64,000 bases of DNA from Promicromonospora sp049532985 (GTDB taxonomy: Bacteria > Actinomycetota > Actinomycetes > Actinomycetales > Cellulomonadaceae), in assembly GCF_049532985.1 (NCBI RefSeq), contig NZ_CP186693.1:5456001-5520000 (forward strand), written 5' to 3'. The number at the start of each line of letters is the position of its first letter. Positions within the stretch are counted from its first letter, which is position 1. The translations under genes and the position numbers were made by a program. A model generated the notes under the pieces. It saw nothing but the letters and a program-made list of their open reading frames with translations. It made no database searches and was not told where the DNA came from. Below are positions 10,395 to 18,701 of the stretch, one piece after another.

Positions 10395-10585
10395 TCCGCG
10401 AGAGTCCTCGGACGGACGCCGAACTCTGTCACCGGCCGGGGCCCCAAGACGACCGCATGACAGAGGCGGGGGACCCACCATCGGGCGCCAGGGTGCGTCC
10501 TCGGGGTGAAGCCGGGCAGTCCTCAGGGAGTGCACGGCCGGGTGATTTCTCCCACCCGAACCCGACAGCTGACCTCGAAGGCGTA
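10395..10585 (+). promoter_or_regulatory. ydaO-type c-di-AMP riboswitch
   Basis: The 346-bp leader of the NlpC/P60 gene carries the hallmarks of the ydaO/yuaA class: a GCGAGAGTCC-like opening near 10398, the CCGGCCGGGG segment near 10431, a GGGGTGAAGCCGGG block near 10502, and a closing ACCCGAACCCGACAGCTGAC at about 10556-10575 followed by CTCG. In actinobacteria this class commonly precedes secreted cell-wall hydrolases and turns expression off when c-di-AMP binds. Boundaries are approximate. Confidence 0.88.
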
Positions 10586-10601
10586 CAAGGAGAGGTACTA
10601 C

Positions 10602-11396
10602 GTGACTGCACGTACGACCCGCGCACGCCATCGGGCTGCGCGACGCCCCGTGACTCCGCTCACCGAGCTCGCCCAGAACGCCGCCGTCGGTCGCCGTACC
10701 GCGGTCGCCGCCGCCGGTGGCGCACTCCTCGTCTCGACCTTCGGTGGCGCGATGGCCGCCCAGGCCGCTCCGATGGAGACCGGCCACGCGAAGATGAACT
10801 CGGTCGACCTGAACGCGCTGACGACGCAGGCTCGGGAGGCGCTGTCCAACGCCCCCGTGGTGACCGTCGCGCCGGACGCCGAGCTGACCGTCGAGAAGTC
10901 CGCGGTCTCCGTGATCTCGGCGGCCGACAACGAGGAGTACCAGGCGGAGCTCGCCGCCGAGGAGGCGGCCGAGGCCGCCGAGGCAGCCGCCGCCGAGGCC
11001 GCGGAGGCAGCAGCAGAGGCGGCGGAGACCGCCACCGCGTCGGTTGACGTCCCGGCGTCGGCCATCGGCAACTCCGTGATCTCCATCGCCAGCCGCTACA
11101 TCGGCGTCCCGTACGTCTCCGGCGGCGCCAGCCCGAGCGGCTTCGACTGCTCCGGCTTCACCCAGTACGTCTACGGCCAGCTCGGCATCTCGCTGCCGCA
11201 CTCGTCGTCCTCGCAGCCGGGCTACGGCACCATCGTGCCGGCCTCCGAGGCGCAGCCGGGCGACCTGATGTGGACCCCGGGCCACGTCTCCATCTACGCC
11301 GGCGGCAACACCATGATCGACGCCTCCAAGCCGGGCACCGTGGTCGACTTCCGCCCGATCTGGCAGTCGAACCCGACGTTCGTCCGCATGGGCTGA
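10602..11396 (+). CDS. Secreted NlpC/P60 peptidoglycan endopeptidase
   Basis: A 264-aa protein. A basic N-terminus and hydrophobic segment ending GGAMAAQAAP form a signal peptide (~residues 25-57). An Ala/Glu-rich low-complexity helix at ~115-150 acts as a spacer, and residues ~155-264 are an NlpC/P60 domain with catalytic Cys in FDCSGF and His in PGHVSIY. The enzyme cleaves D-Glu-linked bonds in peptidoglycan stem peptides. GTG 10602 is supported by AAGGAG at 10588-10593. A c-di-AMP riboswitch in its leader ties wall cleavage to osmotic/turgor signalling. A hairpin terminator follows. Confidence 0.92.
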   Translation: MTARTTRARHRAARRPVTPLTELAQNAAVGRRTAVAAAGGALLVSTFGGAMAAQAAPMETGHAKMNSVDLNALTTQAREALSNAPVVTVAPDAELTVEKSAVSVISAADNEEYQAELAAEEAAEAAEAAAAEAAEAAAEAAETATASVDVPASAIGNSVISIASRYIGVPYVSGGASPSGFDCSGFTQYVYGQLGISLPHSSSSQPGYGTIVPASEAQPGDLMWTPGHVSIYAGGNTMIDASKPGTVVDFRPIWQSNPTFVRMG

Positions 11397-11411
11397 CCCC
11401 CGCGGGTCGTA

Positions 11412-11461
11412 CAGAGCGCCCGTCCGCCGCCCCGTGCCGGGGTGTGCGGGCGGGCGCTCTG
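11412..11461 (+). terminator. Hairpin terminator after the NlpC/P60 gene
   Basis: Arms from 11412 and to 11461 (CAGAGCGCCCG against its complement, then a second nested GC stem) form a strong hairpin 16 bp after the stop codon. Confidence 0.75.
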
Positions 11462-11552
11462 GTATGAGGTTCCTGGTACCGCGTCCCATGAGGGCGCCGC
11501 CGCCGGTAGCGTTGGGAGTGCAAGGGTGCACTGCCGAGGAAAGGGCTGGGCG

Positions 11553-12524
11553 ATGACACGATCCGAGGTCGTACTGGTCGGGGTGGACGGATCGGCCGCG
11601 AGCCTGCACGCGTTGGACTGGGCCACCGCCTACGCGCACCGCGTGGGCTGGTCGCTGCACATCGTGTGCAGCTACTCGCTGCCGTCGTTCACGGCGGCGT
11701 CGCTCGACGGGGGCTACGCGGCCCTCGACGACACCACCATCCAGGAGGGCGCGAAGTCCGTCCTTGCCGAGGCGGAGGCCCGCGTCGCCGACGCCGGGGT
11801 CCGCGCCACCACGGAGGTGGCCACGGGCGACGCGGCGGGCGTGCTCGTCGAGCTGTCGGCGGACTACGGCCTCGCCGTCGTCGGAACCCGCGGCCGGGGC
11901 GGTTTCACGGAACGCCTGCTGGGTACGGTGTCGTCGGCGCTGCCGGCCCACGCGCAGTGTCCTGTCGTCGTGGTCCCGCTGCGGGCCGAGGCGAACCGGG
12001 GTGTCCCCTGGAACACGCCCGACGCCGGAACGCCGGCGTCGGGCACGGAGCCGACGGGCGTCGCGCCCGGGGCGGCGGAGATCCGGGAGGTGCGGCGCAT
12101 CGTCGTCGGCGTGGACGGGTCGCCGCAGGCCGAGCGGGCGCTGCAGCACGCGATCGTGCAGGCCAACGCGTGGGGTGCCGAGCTGACCGCCGTGACCGGG
12201 GTGCCCGTCGGCAACACCGGGTTCCTGGCGTGGCTGCCCTCGTCCATCGACCGCGAGCAGGTGCTGGCGGACGTCGGCGCCGGGATGGACGTCCTGGTCG
12301 ACCGGTACGAGGCGGAGAACCCAGGGCTGCGGATCCGGCGGATCGTGCTCGACGGCACGGGGGCCGAGCTGCTCACGGAGTTCTCGACGGCGTCGGACCT
12401 CGTCGTGGTGGGTTCACGCGGCCGCGGCGGGTTCCGCGGGCTGCTGCTGGGCTCGACCAGCCAGGCCGTGCTGCACCACTCGGCGTGCCCGGTCCTGGTG
12501 ATCAACAAGCACTGCCAGGACTGA
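11553..12524 (+). CDS. Tandem universal stress protein (two UspA domains)
   Basis: A 323-aa protein with two UspA folds. Domain 1 spans ~residues 5-145 (VLVGVDGSAAS to VVGTRGRGGFTERLLGTVSS) and domain 2 ~178-320 (IVVGVDGSPQAERAL to VVGSRGRGGFRGLLLGSTS). Each ends with the G-x2-G-x9-G(S/T) ATP-binding signature, so ATP binding is likely. Double-domain Usps are common in actinobacteria and linked to dormancy and stress. ATG 11553 is supported by GAGGAAAGG just upstream. It is monocistronic, with hairpins on both sides. Confidence 0.9.
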   Translation: MTRSEVVLVGVDGSAASLHALDWATAYAHRVGWSLHIVCSYSLPSFTAASLDGGYAALDDTTIQEGAKSVLAEAEARVADAGVRATTEVATGDAAGVLVELSADYGLAVVGTRGRGGFTERLLGTVSSALPAHAQCPVVVVPLRAEANRGVPWNTPDAGTPASGTEPTGVAPGAAEIREVRRIVVGVDGSPQAERALQHAIVQANAWGAELTAVTGVPVGNTGFLAWLPSSIDREQVLADVGAGMDVLVDRYEAENPGLRIRRIVLDGTGAELLTEFSTASDLVVVGSRGRGGFRGLLLGSTSQAVLHHSACPVLVINKHCQD

Positions 12525-12545
12525 CCTCTCCGGCGTCCTGCACAG

Positions 12546-12585
12546 GTCAGGCGCCCAGGTCACCGGAGTGACCTGGGCGCCTGAC
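12546..12585. terminator. Bidirectional hairpin terminator
   Basis: A perfect 18-bp stem (12546-12563 with 12568-12585) around a 4-nt loop lies between the convergent Usp and aminotransferase genes. Confidence 0.8.
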
Positions 12586-12596
12586 GCGTGAGCGGG

Positions 12597-13871
12597 TCAG
12601 GGCCGGGCAGCCTCCGCGGCGGCCAGGAGGACGCACGTCGCCACGCCGTCCATCGCCGCGCGGACCTCGTCCAGCGGCGGCATCGAGGGGGCGAGGCGCA
12701 CGTTCTTGTTCTCCGGGTCCTTCCCGTACGGATGCGTGGCGCCGGCCGGCGTGAGCGCGATGCCCGCTTCCTTGGCGAGCTGCACCACGCGCGACGCCGT
12801 GCCCGGCGCGACGTCGAGCGACACGAAGTAGCCGCCCTTCGGCTCCGTCCACGACGCGATGCCGTACCCGCCCAGGCGCTCGGCGAGGATCTGCACCACC
12901 GCCTCGAACTTGGGCGCCAGGATCTCGCGGTGCTTGCGCATGTGCGCGCGGACGCCGTCGGCCGAGCCGAAGAACATGGCGTGCCGCAGGTGGTTGACCT
13001 TGTCCGGGCCGATCGACGCGACCGACAGGTGCTTCTTGTACCAGGCGATGTTGGCCGGCGAGCTGCCGAGGAACGCGACGCCCGAACCCGCGAACGTGAT
13101 CTTGGACGTGGACGCGAACAGGAACACGCGGTCCGGGTGGCCGGCCTCCGCGGCCAGTGCGAGGGCGTTCGGGCTGGTCACCTCGTCGTCTGTCAGGTGG
13201 TGGACGGCGTAGGCGTTGTCCCACATGATCCGGAAGTCCGGTGCGGCGGCGGGCATCGAGACGAGCGCGCGGGCGACGTCCTCGGTGATGACGGCGCCGT
13301 CCGGGTTGGAGTACGTGGGGACCACCCACATGCCCTTGATCGTCGGGTCGTCCGCGACGAGTGCCGCCACGGCCTCGGCGTCGGGCCCGTCCGCCGTCAT
13401 CGGCACCGGGATCATCTCGATGCCGAGCGACTCGCAGATCGAGAAGTGCCGGTCGTAGCCCGGCACCGGGCAGATCCAGCGCACCTTCTCCTCGCGTGCC
13501 CACGGCTTCGGGGACTCGGGGAAGCCGAACAGCTCGGCGAACGCGACGACGTCGTGCATCGAGGTCAGCGACGCGTTGCCGCCCGCGAGGAGCTGCTCCA
13601 CCGGCACGTCGAGCAGCTCGGCGAAGATGCGGCGGATCGCGAGGCCGCCGTCGAGGCCGCCGTAGTTGCGCGTGTCCGTGCCCGTGTCGTCGGTGTGGGT
13701 GCCGACGCCCGGCAGGGCCAGCATCGCCTCGGCGAGGTCGAGCTGCTCCGCCGACGGCTTGCCGCGCGTGAGATCCAGCTTCAGGCCCTTGGCCTGAAGG
13801 TCCGCGTAGGCCTGCTGGAGCTCGGCCAGGGCCGGAAGTGTTGCTGTCGGAGACGACGTCGTAGTGGTCAC
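12597..13871 (-). CDS. Aminotransferase class I/II (actinobacterial aspartate aminotransferase-like)
   Basis: A 424-aa PLP aminotransferase. It has the nucleotide-like loop GGNASLTSMHD, WVVPTYSNPDGAVI, IMWDNAYAVHHL, and the PLP lysine in FASTSKITFAGSG. This is the AspT-type subgroup (PF12897-like) found in corynebacteria and relatives, where it acts as the main aspartate aminotransferase. Assignment to aspartate is by family resemblance only. The GTG at 13871 is the only start in frame before the conserved region, but GGGAGG sits immediately against it with no spacer, so the true start is uncertain. A second aminotransferase gene lies just upstream on the same strand, 16 bp away. Confidence 0.8.
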   Translation of the reverse strand: MTTTTSSPTATLPALAELQQAYADLQAKGLKLDLTRGKPSAEQLDLAEAMLALPGVGTHTDDTGTDTRNYGGLDGGLAIRRIFAELLDVPVEQLLAGGNASLTSMHDVVAFAELFGFPESPKPWAREEKVRWICPVPGYDRHFSICESLGIEMIPVPMTADGPDAEAVAALVADDPTIKGMWVVPTYSNPDGAVITEDVARALVSMPAAAPDFRIMWDNAYAVHHLTDDEVTSPNALALAAEAGHPDRVFLFASTSKITFAGSGVAFLGSSPANIAWYKKHLSVASIGPDKVNHLRHAMFFGSADGVRAHMRKHREILAPKFEAVVQILAERLGGYGIASWTEPKGGYFVSLDVAPGTASRVVQLAKEAGIALTPAGATHPYGKDPENKNVRLAPSMPPLDEVRAAMDGVATCVLLAAAEAARP

Positions 13872-13887
13872 CTCCCGGAGCCTACGC

Positions 13888-15786
13888 TCAGCCGGCGGTC
13901 GGTGACAGTTCGGAGCGCCCACCCGTGCCGCCGGCCGGAGCACTGCCCTCGGCGGTCCCGGTGGCGTCGCCGGCCGCCGGGCCCTTGCCGTCCTCGGCCG
14001 GGGCCGGTGCGGCCTTGCGCCGGGAGGGGCGGGGCCGCCGGGGGAGCCGCTTCGCGAGCGGGGTCTTGGCCGACGGCGCGCTCGCCGCGGAGGGCGTCGC
14101 GGTGGCGTCGGCCGGGCCGGGACCGGGCTCGGTGGTGGGCTCAGAACTGGGCTCGGTGGTGGGCCCAGAACTGGGCTCGGTGGTGGGCTCGGTGGCGGAT
14201 GGCGCGTCGGAGGCTTCGTCTGCGGTTGCCGCTGTCGCGGGGACCTCGCCCGCGGTTGCCTCATCGGTGGCCTCGTCTGCGGGCGCCTCTGTTGCGGACG
14301 CCTCGTCTGCGGGCGCCAGCTCCGCAGATGCCTTGTCCGTCGGTACCTCTTCCACCGATGCGCCGTCCGCGGGTGTGTCCTGCGGCTGCGCGTCATCCTG
14401 GGGAGCGGCCGCGGACACCTCGCCGGCCGTCCCGCCCCCGGCGGCACCCTCGGGCGTGGCCTCAGCGCCCTCTGCCTCGCCATCCGCGGCGGGCTTTTCG
14501 CCCGCCCCGGGCTCCTCGCCTGCCCCGGGCTCCCCGGCCGCGCCGGGCGCCGCCGCGCCGCCCCCCTGTTCCTCGCGGAGCGCGAGCAGCGACTCCTCCA
14601 GGATGTCGAGCGCCATCTCCAGCTCGGGCTGCACGATCGACAGCGGCGGCGACAGGCGGATCGTCGTGCCGTGCGTGTCCTTCGCGAGCACGCCGCGCTC
14701 CAGCAGCGCCTCGCACAGCTCGCGTCCGGTGCCGAGGGCCGGGTCAAGATCGATGCCCGCCCACAGTCCCACCGTGCGGGCCTCGGTGAGGAGACCACGC
14801 TCCACCAGCGCGTCGAGCCGCGCCTTGAGCACCCTGCCCGACGCCGCGGCCCGCGCCTGGTACTGCCCGGTCGAGAGCAGGTCGAGCGCGGCGATGCCCA
14901 CCGCGCAGGCCAGTGGGTTGCCGCCGAACGTCGAGCCGTGGGTGCCCGGGGTCAGGACGCCGAGGATCTCCGGCCTGCCGACCACCGCCGAGACCGGCAC
15001 GATGCCGCCCCCGAGCGCCTTGCCGAGACAGACCAGGTCCGGCCGCACGTCCCAGAGCTCGCACGCGAGCGTGGTGCCGGTGCGGCCCAGGCCCGACTGG
15101 ACCTCGTCGGCGACCAGGGCGATGTCCCGCTGCGCGGTGAGCTCGCGCACGCCGGGCCAGTAGTCGTCGGGCGGCACCACGACGCCGGCCTCGCCCTGCA
15201 CCGGCTCCAGCAGCACGGCCACGGTGGTGTCGTCCACGGCGTCGGCCAGTGCGGCGAGGTCGCCGAACGGGACCCGGCGGAACCCGGGCGCGAAGGGGCC
15301 GAAGCCGTCGCGGGACGCCGGGTCGTCCGACAGGCCGACCAGCGTGGTGGTGCGGCCGTGGAAGTTGCCGTCGGCGACGACGATCGTCGCCTGGTCCTCC
15401 GGCACGCCGCGCACGTCGTAGCCCCACTTGCGGACCGCCTTGATCGCGGTCTCCACGGCCTCGGCGCCGGTGTTCATCGGCACCACGAGGCTGTCCTCGC
15501 CGCCGGTCGTCAGCGGTCCGACGACCTCGACGAGCCGCTGCGCGAACTCCTCGAGCCGGTCGTGGTCGAACGCGCGCGACGTGAGCGTCACCTGGCGCAG
15601 CTGCGACATCGCGGCGGCGACCAGCCCCTGGTGCAGGTGCCCGAAGTTCAGGGCGGAGTACCCCGACAGGAAGTCGAGGAACTCGTTGCCGTCCGTGTCC
15701 CACACGTGGGTGCCATGGGCCCGCGCGATGGTGATGGGCAGGGGGTGGTACGTCGGAGCGAGTGCGCCGTGCGTCGTGTCCGCCAT
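13888..15786 (-). CDS. rocD: Ornithine aminotransferase with long disordered C-terminal tail
   Basis: Residues 1-~400 are a class III aminotransferase of the ornithine--oxo-acid type: YSALNFGHLHQGL, MNTGAEAVETAIK, FHGRTTT, DEVQSGLGRTG and PLP lysine in CLGKALGGGIVP, then STFGGNPLACAV. It converts ornithine to glutamate semialdehyde. The usual enzyme stops near 400 residues. This one runs on to 632 with an Ala/Glu/Pro/Thr-rich tail that contains degenerate TEPSS repeats and ends in a basic KRLPRRPRPSRRKA patch before a Gly/Ser-rich terminus. No stop or frameshift separates tail from enzyme. The tail resembles a disordered linker with a charged binding patch. Confidence 0.85.
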   Translation of the reverse strand: MADTTHGALAPTYHPLPITIARAHGTHVWDTDGNEFLDFLSGYSALNFGHLHQGLVAAAMSQLRQVTLTSRAFDHDRLEEFAQRLVEVVGPLTTGGEDSLVVPMNTGAEAVETAIKAVRKWGYDVRGVPEDQATIVVADGNFHGRTTTLVGLSDDPASRDGFGPFAPGFRRVPFGDLAALADAVDDTTVAVLLEPVQGEAGVVVPPDDYWPGVRELTAQRDIALVADEVQSGLGRTGTTLACELWDVRPDLVCLGKALGGGIVPVSAVVGRPEILGVLTPGTHGSTFGGNPLACAVGIAALDLLSTGQYQARAAASGRVLKARLDALVERGLLTEARTVGLWAGIDLDPALGTGRELCEALLERGVLAKDTHGTTIRLSPPLSIVQPELEMALDILEESLLALREEQGGGAAAPGAAGEPGAGEEPGAGEKPAADGEAEGAEATPEGAAGGGTAGEVSAAAPQDDAQPQDTPADGASVEEVPTDKASAELAPADEASATEAPADEATDEATAGEVPATAATADEASDAPSATEPTTEPSSGPTTEPSSEPTTEPGPGPADATATPSAASAPSAKTPLAKRLPRRPRPSRRKAAPAPAEDGKGPAAGDATGTAEGSAPAGGTGGRSELSPTAG

Positions 15787-15862
15787 GCACCGCAGCCTAG
15801 AGCGGGTCCTGCGATCGCGCCGGTCAACGGCATATACCGGGCCGCCCGACGCCGGGCCCGGG

Positions 15863-16639
15863 CTACTTCTGCTCGATGACCCGGGGGAAGCGCTCCGGCG
15901 GGGCGCCGAACGCGACCCGGGACTGCGCGATCACGGTGTGGCCGAGGGCACGCGCCCCGAACACGCCCACGACCGCCCCGATGCCGAACGGCAGGATGCG
16001 GCCCAGCATGAGGCTGCCCTGCTTGGCGACCTGCCGCTGGACGAACCGGTGCGTCAGCGCCTTGTTCACGCGGTGCAGCGTGGTGCGCGGCATGCTCGTG
16101 AGCAGCACCTTGCCCCAGGCGACGCCCGATCCGCCGATGGCGTCCTCCACGTCCTGTGCGCCCTTGTCGCCGAGCACCGTGGCCAGGAGCAGCGCCCGAC
16201 GGCGCGGGACGTCCTGGACGTCGATGCCGTGCACGTCCGCCACCGCGAGCGAGAACGCCGCCGACGAGGCGAAGAACGTCGCGATGTCGCTCGTGGACAG
16301 GGCGATGCCCGCCGCGGTGCCGACCGCGGGGATGGCCGCGGCCGCGCCGACGGCACCGCCCGTGGTCTGGATGACGCGCAGGTACTCCTTCTCCAGGAGC
16401 TTGACGATCTGGGCCGGGGTGGCGTCGGGGTTCCTGGCCCGCACCTTGTCCACATGCTTGTGGATGGTCGCCGACGGGATCGTGACCGCCCGGTCGACCA
16501 GGTAGTCGAGCGGGCTGTCCGGCTTGTACCTGACCCAGTCCGCCGGGGTCACCTCGACCGACTCGTCCGGCTTGACGATCGCGTCACCCGGTACGGCCTG
16601 CCCGTTCGGTCCTGAGGCGGTCACTTTCTCGTCGGCCAT
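15863..16639 (-). CDS. EcsC-family protein
   Basis: A 258-aa protein of the EcsC-like group. It has an N-terminal charged region, then TTGGAVGAAAAIPAVGTAAG and FFASSAAFSLAVADVHG hydrophobic hairpins, and a C-terminal ILPFGIGAVVGVFGARALGH segment. It may sit at or in the membrane. The function of stand-alone actinobacterial EcsC proteins is not known. It starts 1 bp after the stop of the minus-strand OsmC gene, so the two are co-transcribed. Confidence 0.8.
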   Translation of the reverse strand: MADEKVTASGPNGQAVPGDAIVKPDESVEVTPADWVRYKPDSPLDYLVDRAVTIPSATIHKHVDKVRARNPDATPAQIVKLLEKEYLRVIQTTGGAVGAAAAIPAVGTAAGIALSTSDIATFFASSAAFSLAVADVHGIDVQDVPRRRALLLATVLGDKGAQDVEDAIGGSGVAWGKVLLTSMPRTTLHRVNKALTHRFVQRQVAKQGSLMLGRILPFGIGAVVGVFGARALGHTVIAQSRVAFGAPPERFPRVIEQK

Positions 16640-16640
16640 G

Positions 16641-17123
16641 TCAGCCCTCCGTCGGCTGCTCGAAGATCGCGTCCGGGATCTGGGCGCCGGCCTTGAGCGT
16701 ACGGCCGACGGTGCATGCCTTGTCGATCGACCGCTGGGCGATCGTCAGGAGCTTCGCACGGTCCTCCTCGTCGAGCATGGAGAGGTCGATCTCGAACCTC
16801 TCCGTGAGCACCGGGTACCGGTCCTCCGACACGAGCTTCGGGTCCTCGACGCGGATCGTGGTCCGGTAGTCGTCACCGAGCCGCCGCGCGAACGCCTTGT
16901 CGCTGCTCATGCCGGCGCACGCGGCGAGCGCGATCTTCAGCAGCTCGCCCGGCGTGAACACGGCTCCCGCCTCGGCCGGGCCGATGTCGACGCGCGCGCC
17001 CCGGGCCGAGAAGCCCGTGTAGGTGCGGGTGCCGTTGCGCTCCACCCACAGCGGGTCCGTGGGCGAGGGCGTCGCGGCATCGGCTGCGCGCGTGGCGTCC
17101 GAGGTGGTGGTCTGCTCCGTCAT
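16641..17123 (-). CDS. OsmC/Ohr-family peroxide-resistance protein
   Basis: A 160-aa OsmC-fold protein with both redox cysteines, in ALAACAGMSSDKAF and DKACTVGRTL. These reduce organic hydroperoxides in the family. ATG 17123 (MTEQ) is preferred over the upstream in-frame ATG because GGAAGG lies 9 nt before it. It is first in a two-gene unit with the EcsC gene. Confidence 0.85.
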   Translation of the reverse strand: MTEQTTTSDATRAADAATPSPTDPLWVERNGTRTYTGFSARGARVDIGPAEAGAVFTPGELLKIALAACAGMSSDKAFARRLGDDYRTTIRVEDPKLVSEDRYPVLTERFEIDLSMLDEEDRAKLLTIAQRSIDKACTVGRTLKAGAQIPDAIFEQPTEG

Positions 17124-17281
17124 GAGGGTCATCCTTCCACTGGTCACCGACACGGTCACGGAGCCGGGTCGTACGGCCCGGTCGGTCGGCCCGGTGTTCA
17201 ACGCAGACGAGGTCCGCAACGTTCCCGCGGGCGGACGCGTTCGGCGGGCGGAGCAGGTCGGCCGCTGCGACGATCGTCTCC

Positions 17282-17932
17282 ATGACGGAGAAGGCGAGCG
17301 ACGGGCCCTGGGCGACCGGCCCGGCAGCGGGCGGTCCCAGCGGCACCGGCGCGCCCGGCGGCACCGGCGCGCCCGGCAGCGGTGCCGGTGCGCCCGGCAG
17401 CGGTGCCGGTGCGCGATGGCGACCGGACTGGCGCGACGTCGTCAAGCGGCTGCTCGGCGTCGTGGCCGTGATCGTGGCCGTGTGGCTGGTCTACCTGTTC
17501 CTGTCGGCGTTCCTGCCGCGCTGGTGGGCCCAGGTGATCGGGAACGCGGTGGACGGCTCCTTCGCCGCGGGGGCCTGGTGGGGCCTGGTCGTCGGGGCGG
17601 TGTTCACGATCGTGCCGCTGCTCCTGGTCACCCAGGCGGCCCTGCCGAACCGGTCCTGGCCGGTGCGGGGCGGGTTCGTGGTGGCAGCCGCGCTCTTCGC
17701 GGTGCCCAACCTGCTGACGCTGGGCATCGTGCTGGGCACGTCGTCCGCGGCGCACGCCGGTGAGCGGATCCTCGACGTCGACGGCCCCGCCTTCCGGGGC
17801 GGCAGCGCGTGGGGCGCGGTGCTGGGCGCTCTGGTGGCGATCGTCGTCGTCACGATGAGCGCGCTGTACCGCCGTCGTGGCCGGCACCTGCGCGAGCTGC
17901 GGGCGCAGCAGGAGGGCCGGCAGCAGCGCTGA
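17282..17932 (+). CDS. Four-TM membrane protein with Gly/Pro-rich N-terminus
   Basis: A 216-aa protein. Residues ~12-45 are repeats of GTGAPG/GSGAGAPG type, encoded by a near-perfect DNA tandem repeat at about 17340-17410. Then follow four hydrophobic spans (around 57-75, 98-118, 130-150 and 178-197) and a basic C-terminus. I do not recognise a family. It converges on the minus-strand membrane protein at 17955. Confidence 0.7.
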   Translation: MTEKASDGPWATGPAAGGPSGTGAPGGTGAPGSGAGAPGSGAGARWRPDWRDVVKRLLGVVAVIVAVWLVYLFLSAFLPRWWAQVIGNAVDGSFAAGAWWGLVVGAVFTIVPLLLVTQAALPNRSWPVRGGFVVAAALFAVPNLLTLGIVLGTSSAAHAGERILDVDGPAFRGGSAWGAVLGALVAIVVVTMSALYRRRGRHLRELRAQQEGRQQR

Positions 17933-17934
17933 CC

Positions 17935-17954
17935 CCGCGACGGTCGGGTCGCGG
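17935..17954. terminator. Short hairpin between convergent genes
   Basis: CCGCGAC at 17935-17941 pairs with GTCGCGG at 17948-17954. This 22-bp gap separates two convergent genes, so it may end both. Weak evidence. Confidence 0.4.
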
Positions 17955-18578
17955 TCAGGACAGGACCTGCGCCGGGTCGTGCCCGAGGTCACGGACCAGC
18001 GCTTCCATGGCCGCCTGCCGATGCCTGCGGCGCAGGTCCCGCCAGACCGGCACGGGGACGGGCCGCACCACGACGGCGTTCGGGTCGCCGTCCGCCCCGA
18101 TGTGCAGGGCGTCCATCGAGCTGAGCCCGATCCGGGTGAGCACCACCCGGACCTCGCCGGCGCCCGGCCGCGGCACCGACCACAAAGGTTCCTGCCCGTC
18201 CCGTCCCCAGAGCTCGACCCGGTCGGGGAGCAGCACCAGCACGGTGTGCCTCGACCCGTCGGGCCGGATGGCCCGCTGGTCCACGCCGAGCCGGGCCGCG
18301 GTCTCGACCATCGACGTGGCGGGCACGGTGAGCACCGCCGTCGCGCCGGGTCGCCGGCCGGCCACCTGCCGGAGCGCGCCGCGGGTGCGCGAGTCGAGGA
18401 TCGCGTAGACCACCGCCACGATCACCACGACGGCGACCAGCCCGACCGCGACCGGCCACAACGCCGACGCCCCCGCGATCCCGCCGGCGAGGCGGATCGC
18501 CGCGGCGAGACCCACCGCGACCACCGCCACCCACAGCACCGGCGAACGCTTGACCCGTGAACCCACCTGCTCAGGCAT
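17955..18578 (-). CDS. Two-TM membrane protein with soluble C-terminal domain
   Basis: A 207-aa protein. Two membrane spans (~residues 14-31 and 37-62) are followed by a ~140-residue soluble domain with strands such as ATAVLTVPATSMVETAAR and RHTVLVLLPDRVELWG. No family is recognised. The start ATG 18578 is supported by GGAGGGG upstream. It is divergent from thyA. Confidence 0.65.
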   Translation of the reverse strand: MPEQVGSRVKRSPVLWVAVVAVGLAAAIRLAGGIAGASALWPVAVGLVAVVVIVAVVYAILDSRTRGALRQVAGRRPGATAVLTVPATSMVETAARLGVDQRAIRPDGSRHTVLVLLPDRVELWGRDGQEPLWSVPRPGAGEVRVVLTRIGLSSMDALHIGADGDPNAVVVRPVPVPVWRDLRRRHRQAAMEALVRDLGHDPAQVLS

Positions 18579-18701
18579 GCAGCCCCTCCTCGTCGGTGCC
18601 GCCGAGTATGGCAGGTGCGGGACGTCTCGCTCCACGACCGGGGCGTACCGGTCCGCGAGCCGGGAGGGCAGCCTGGCCCGGGTGCGGCATAGGCTGGCCG
18701 C

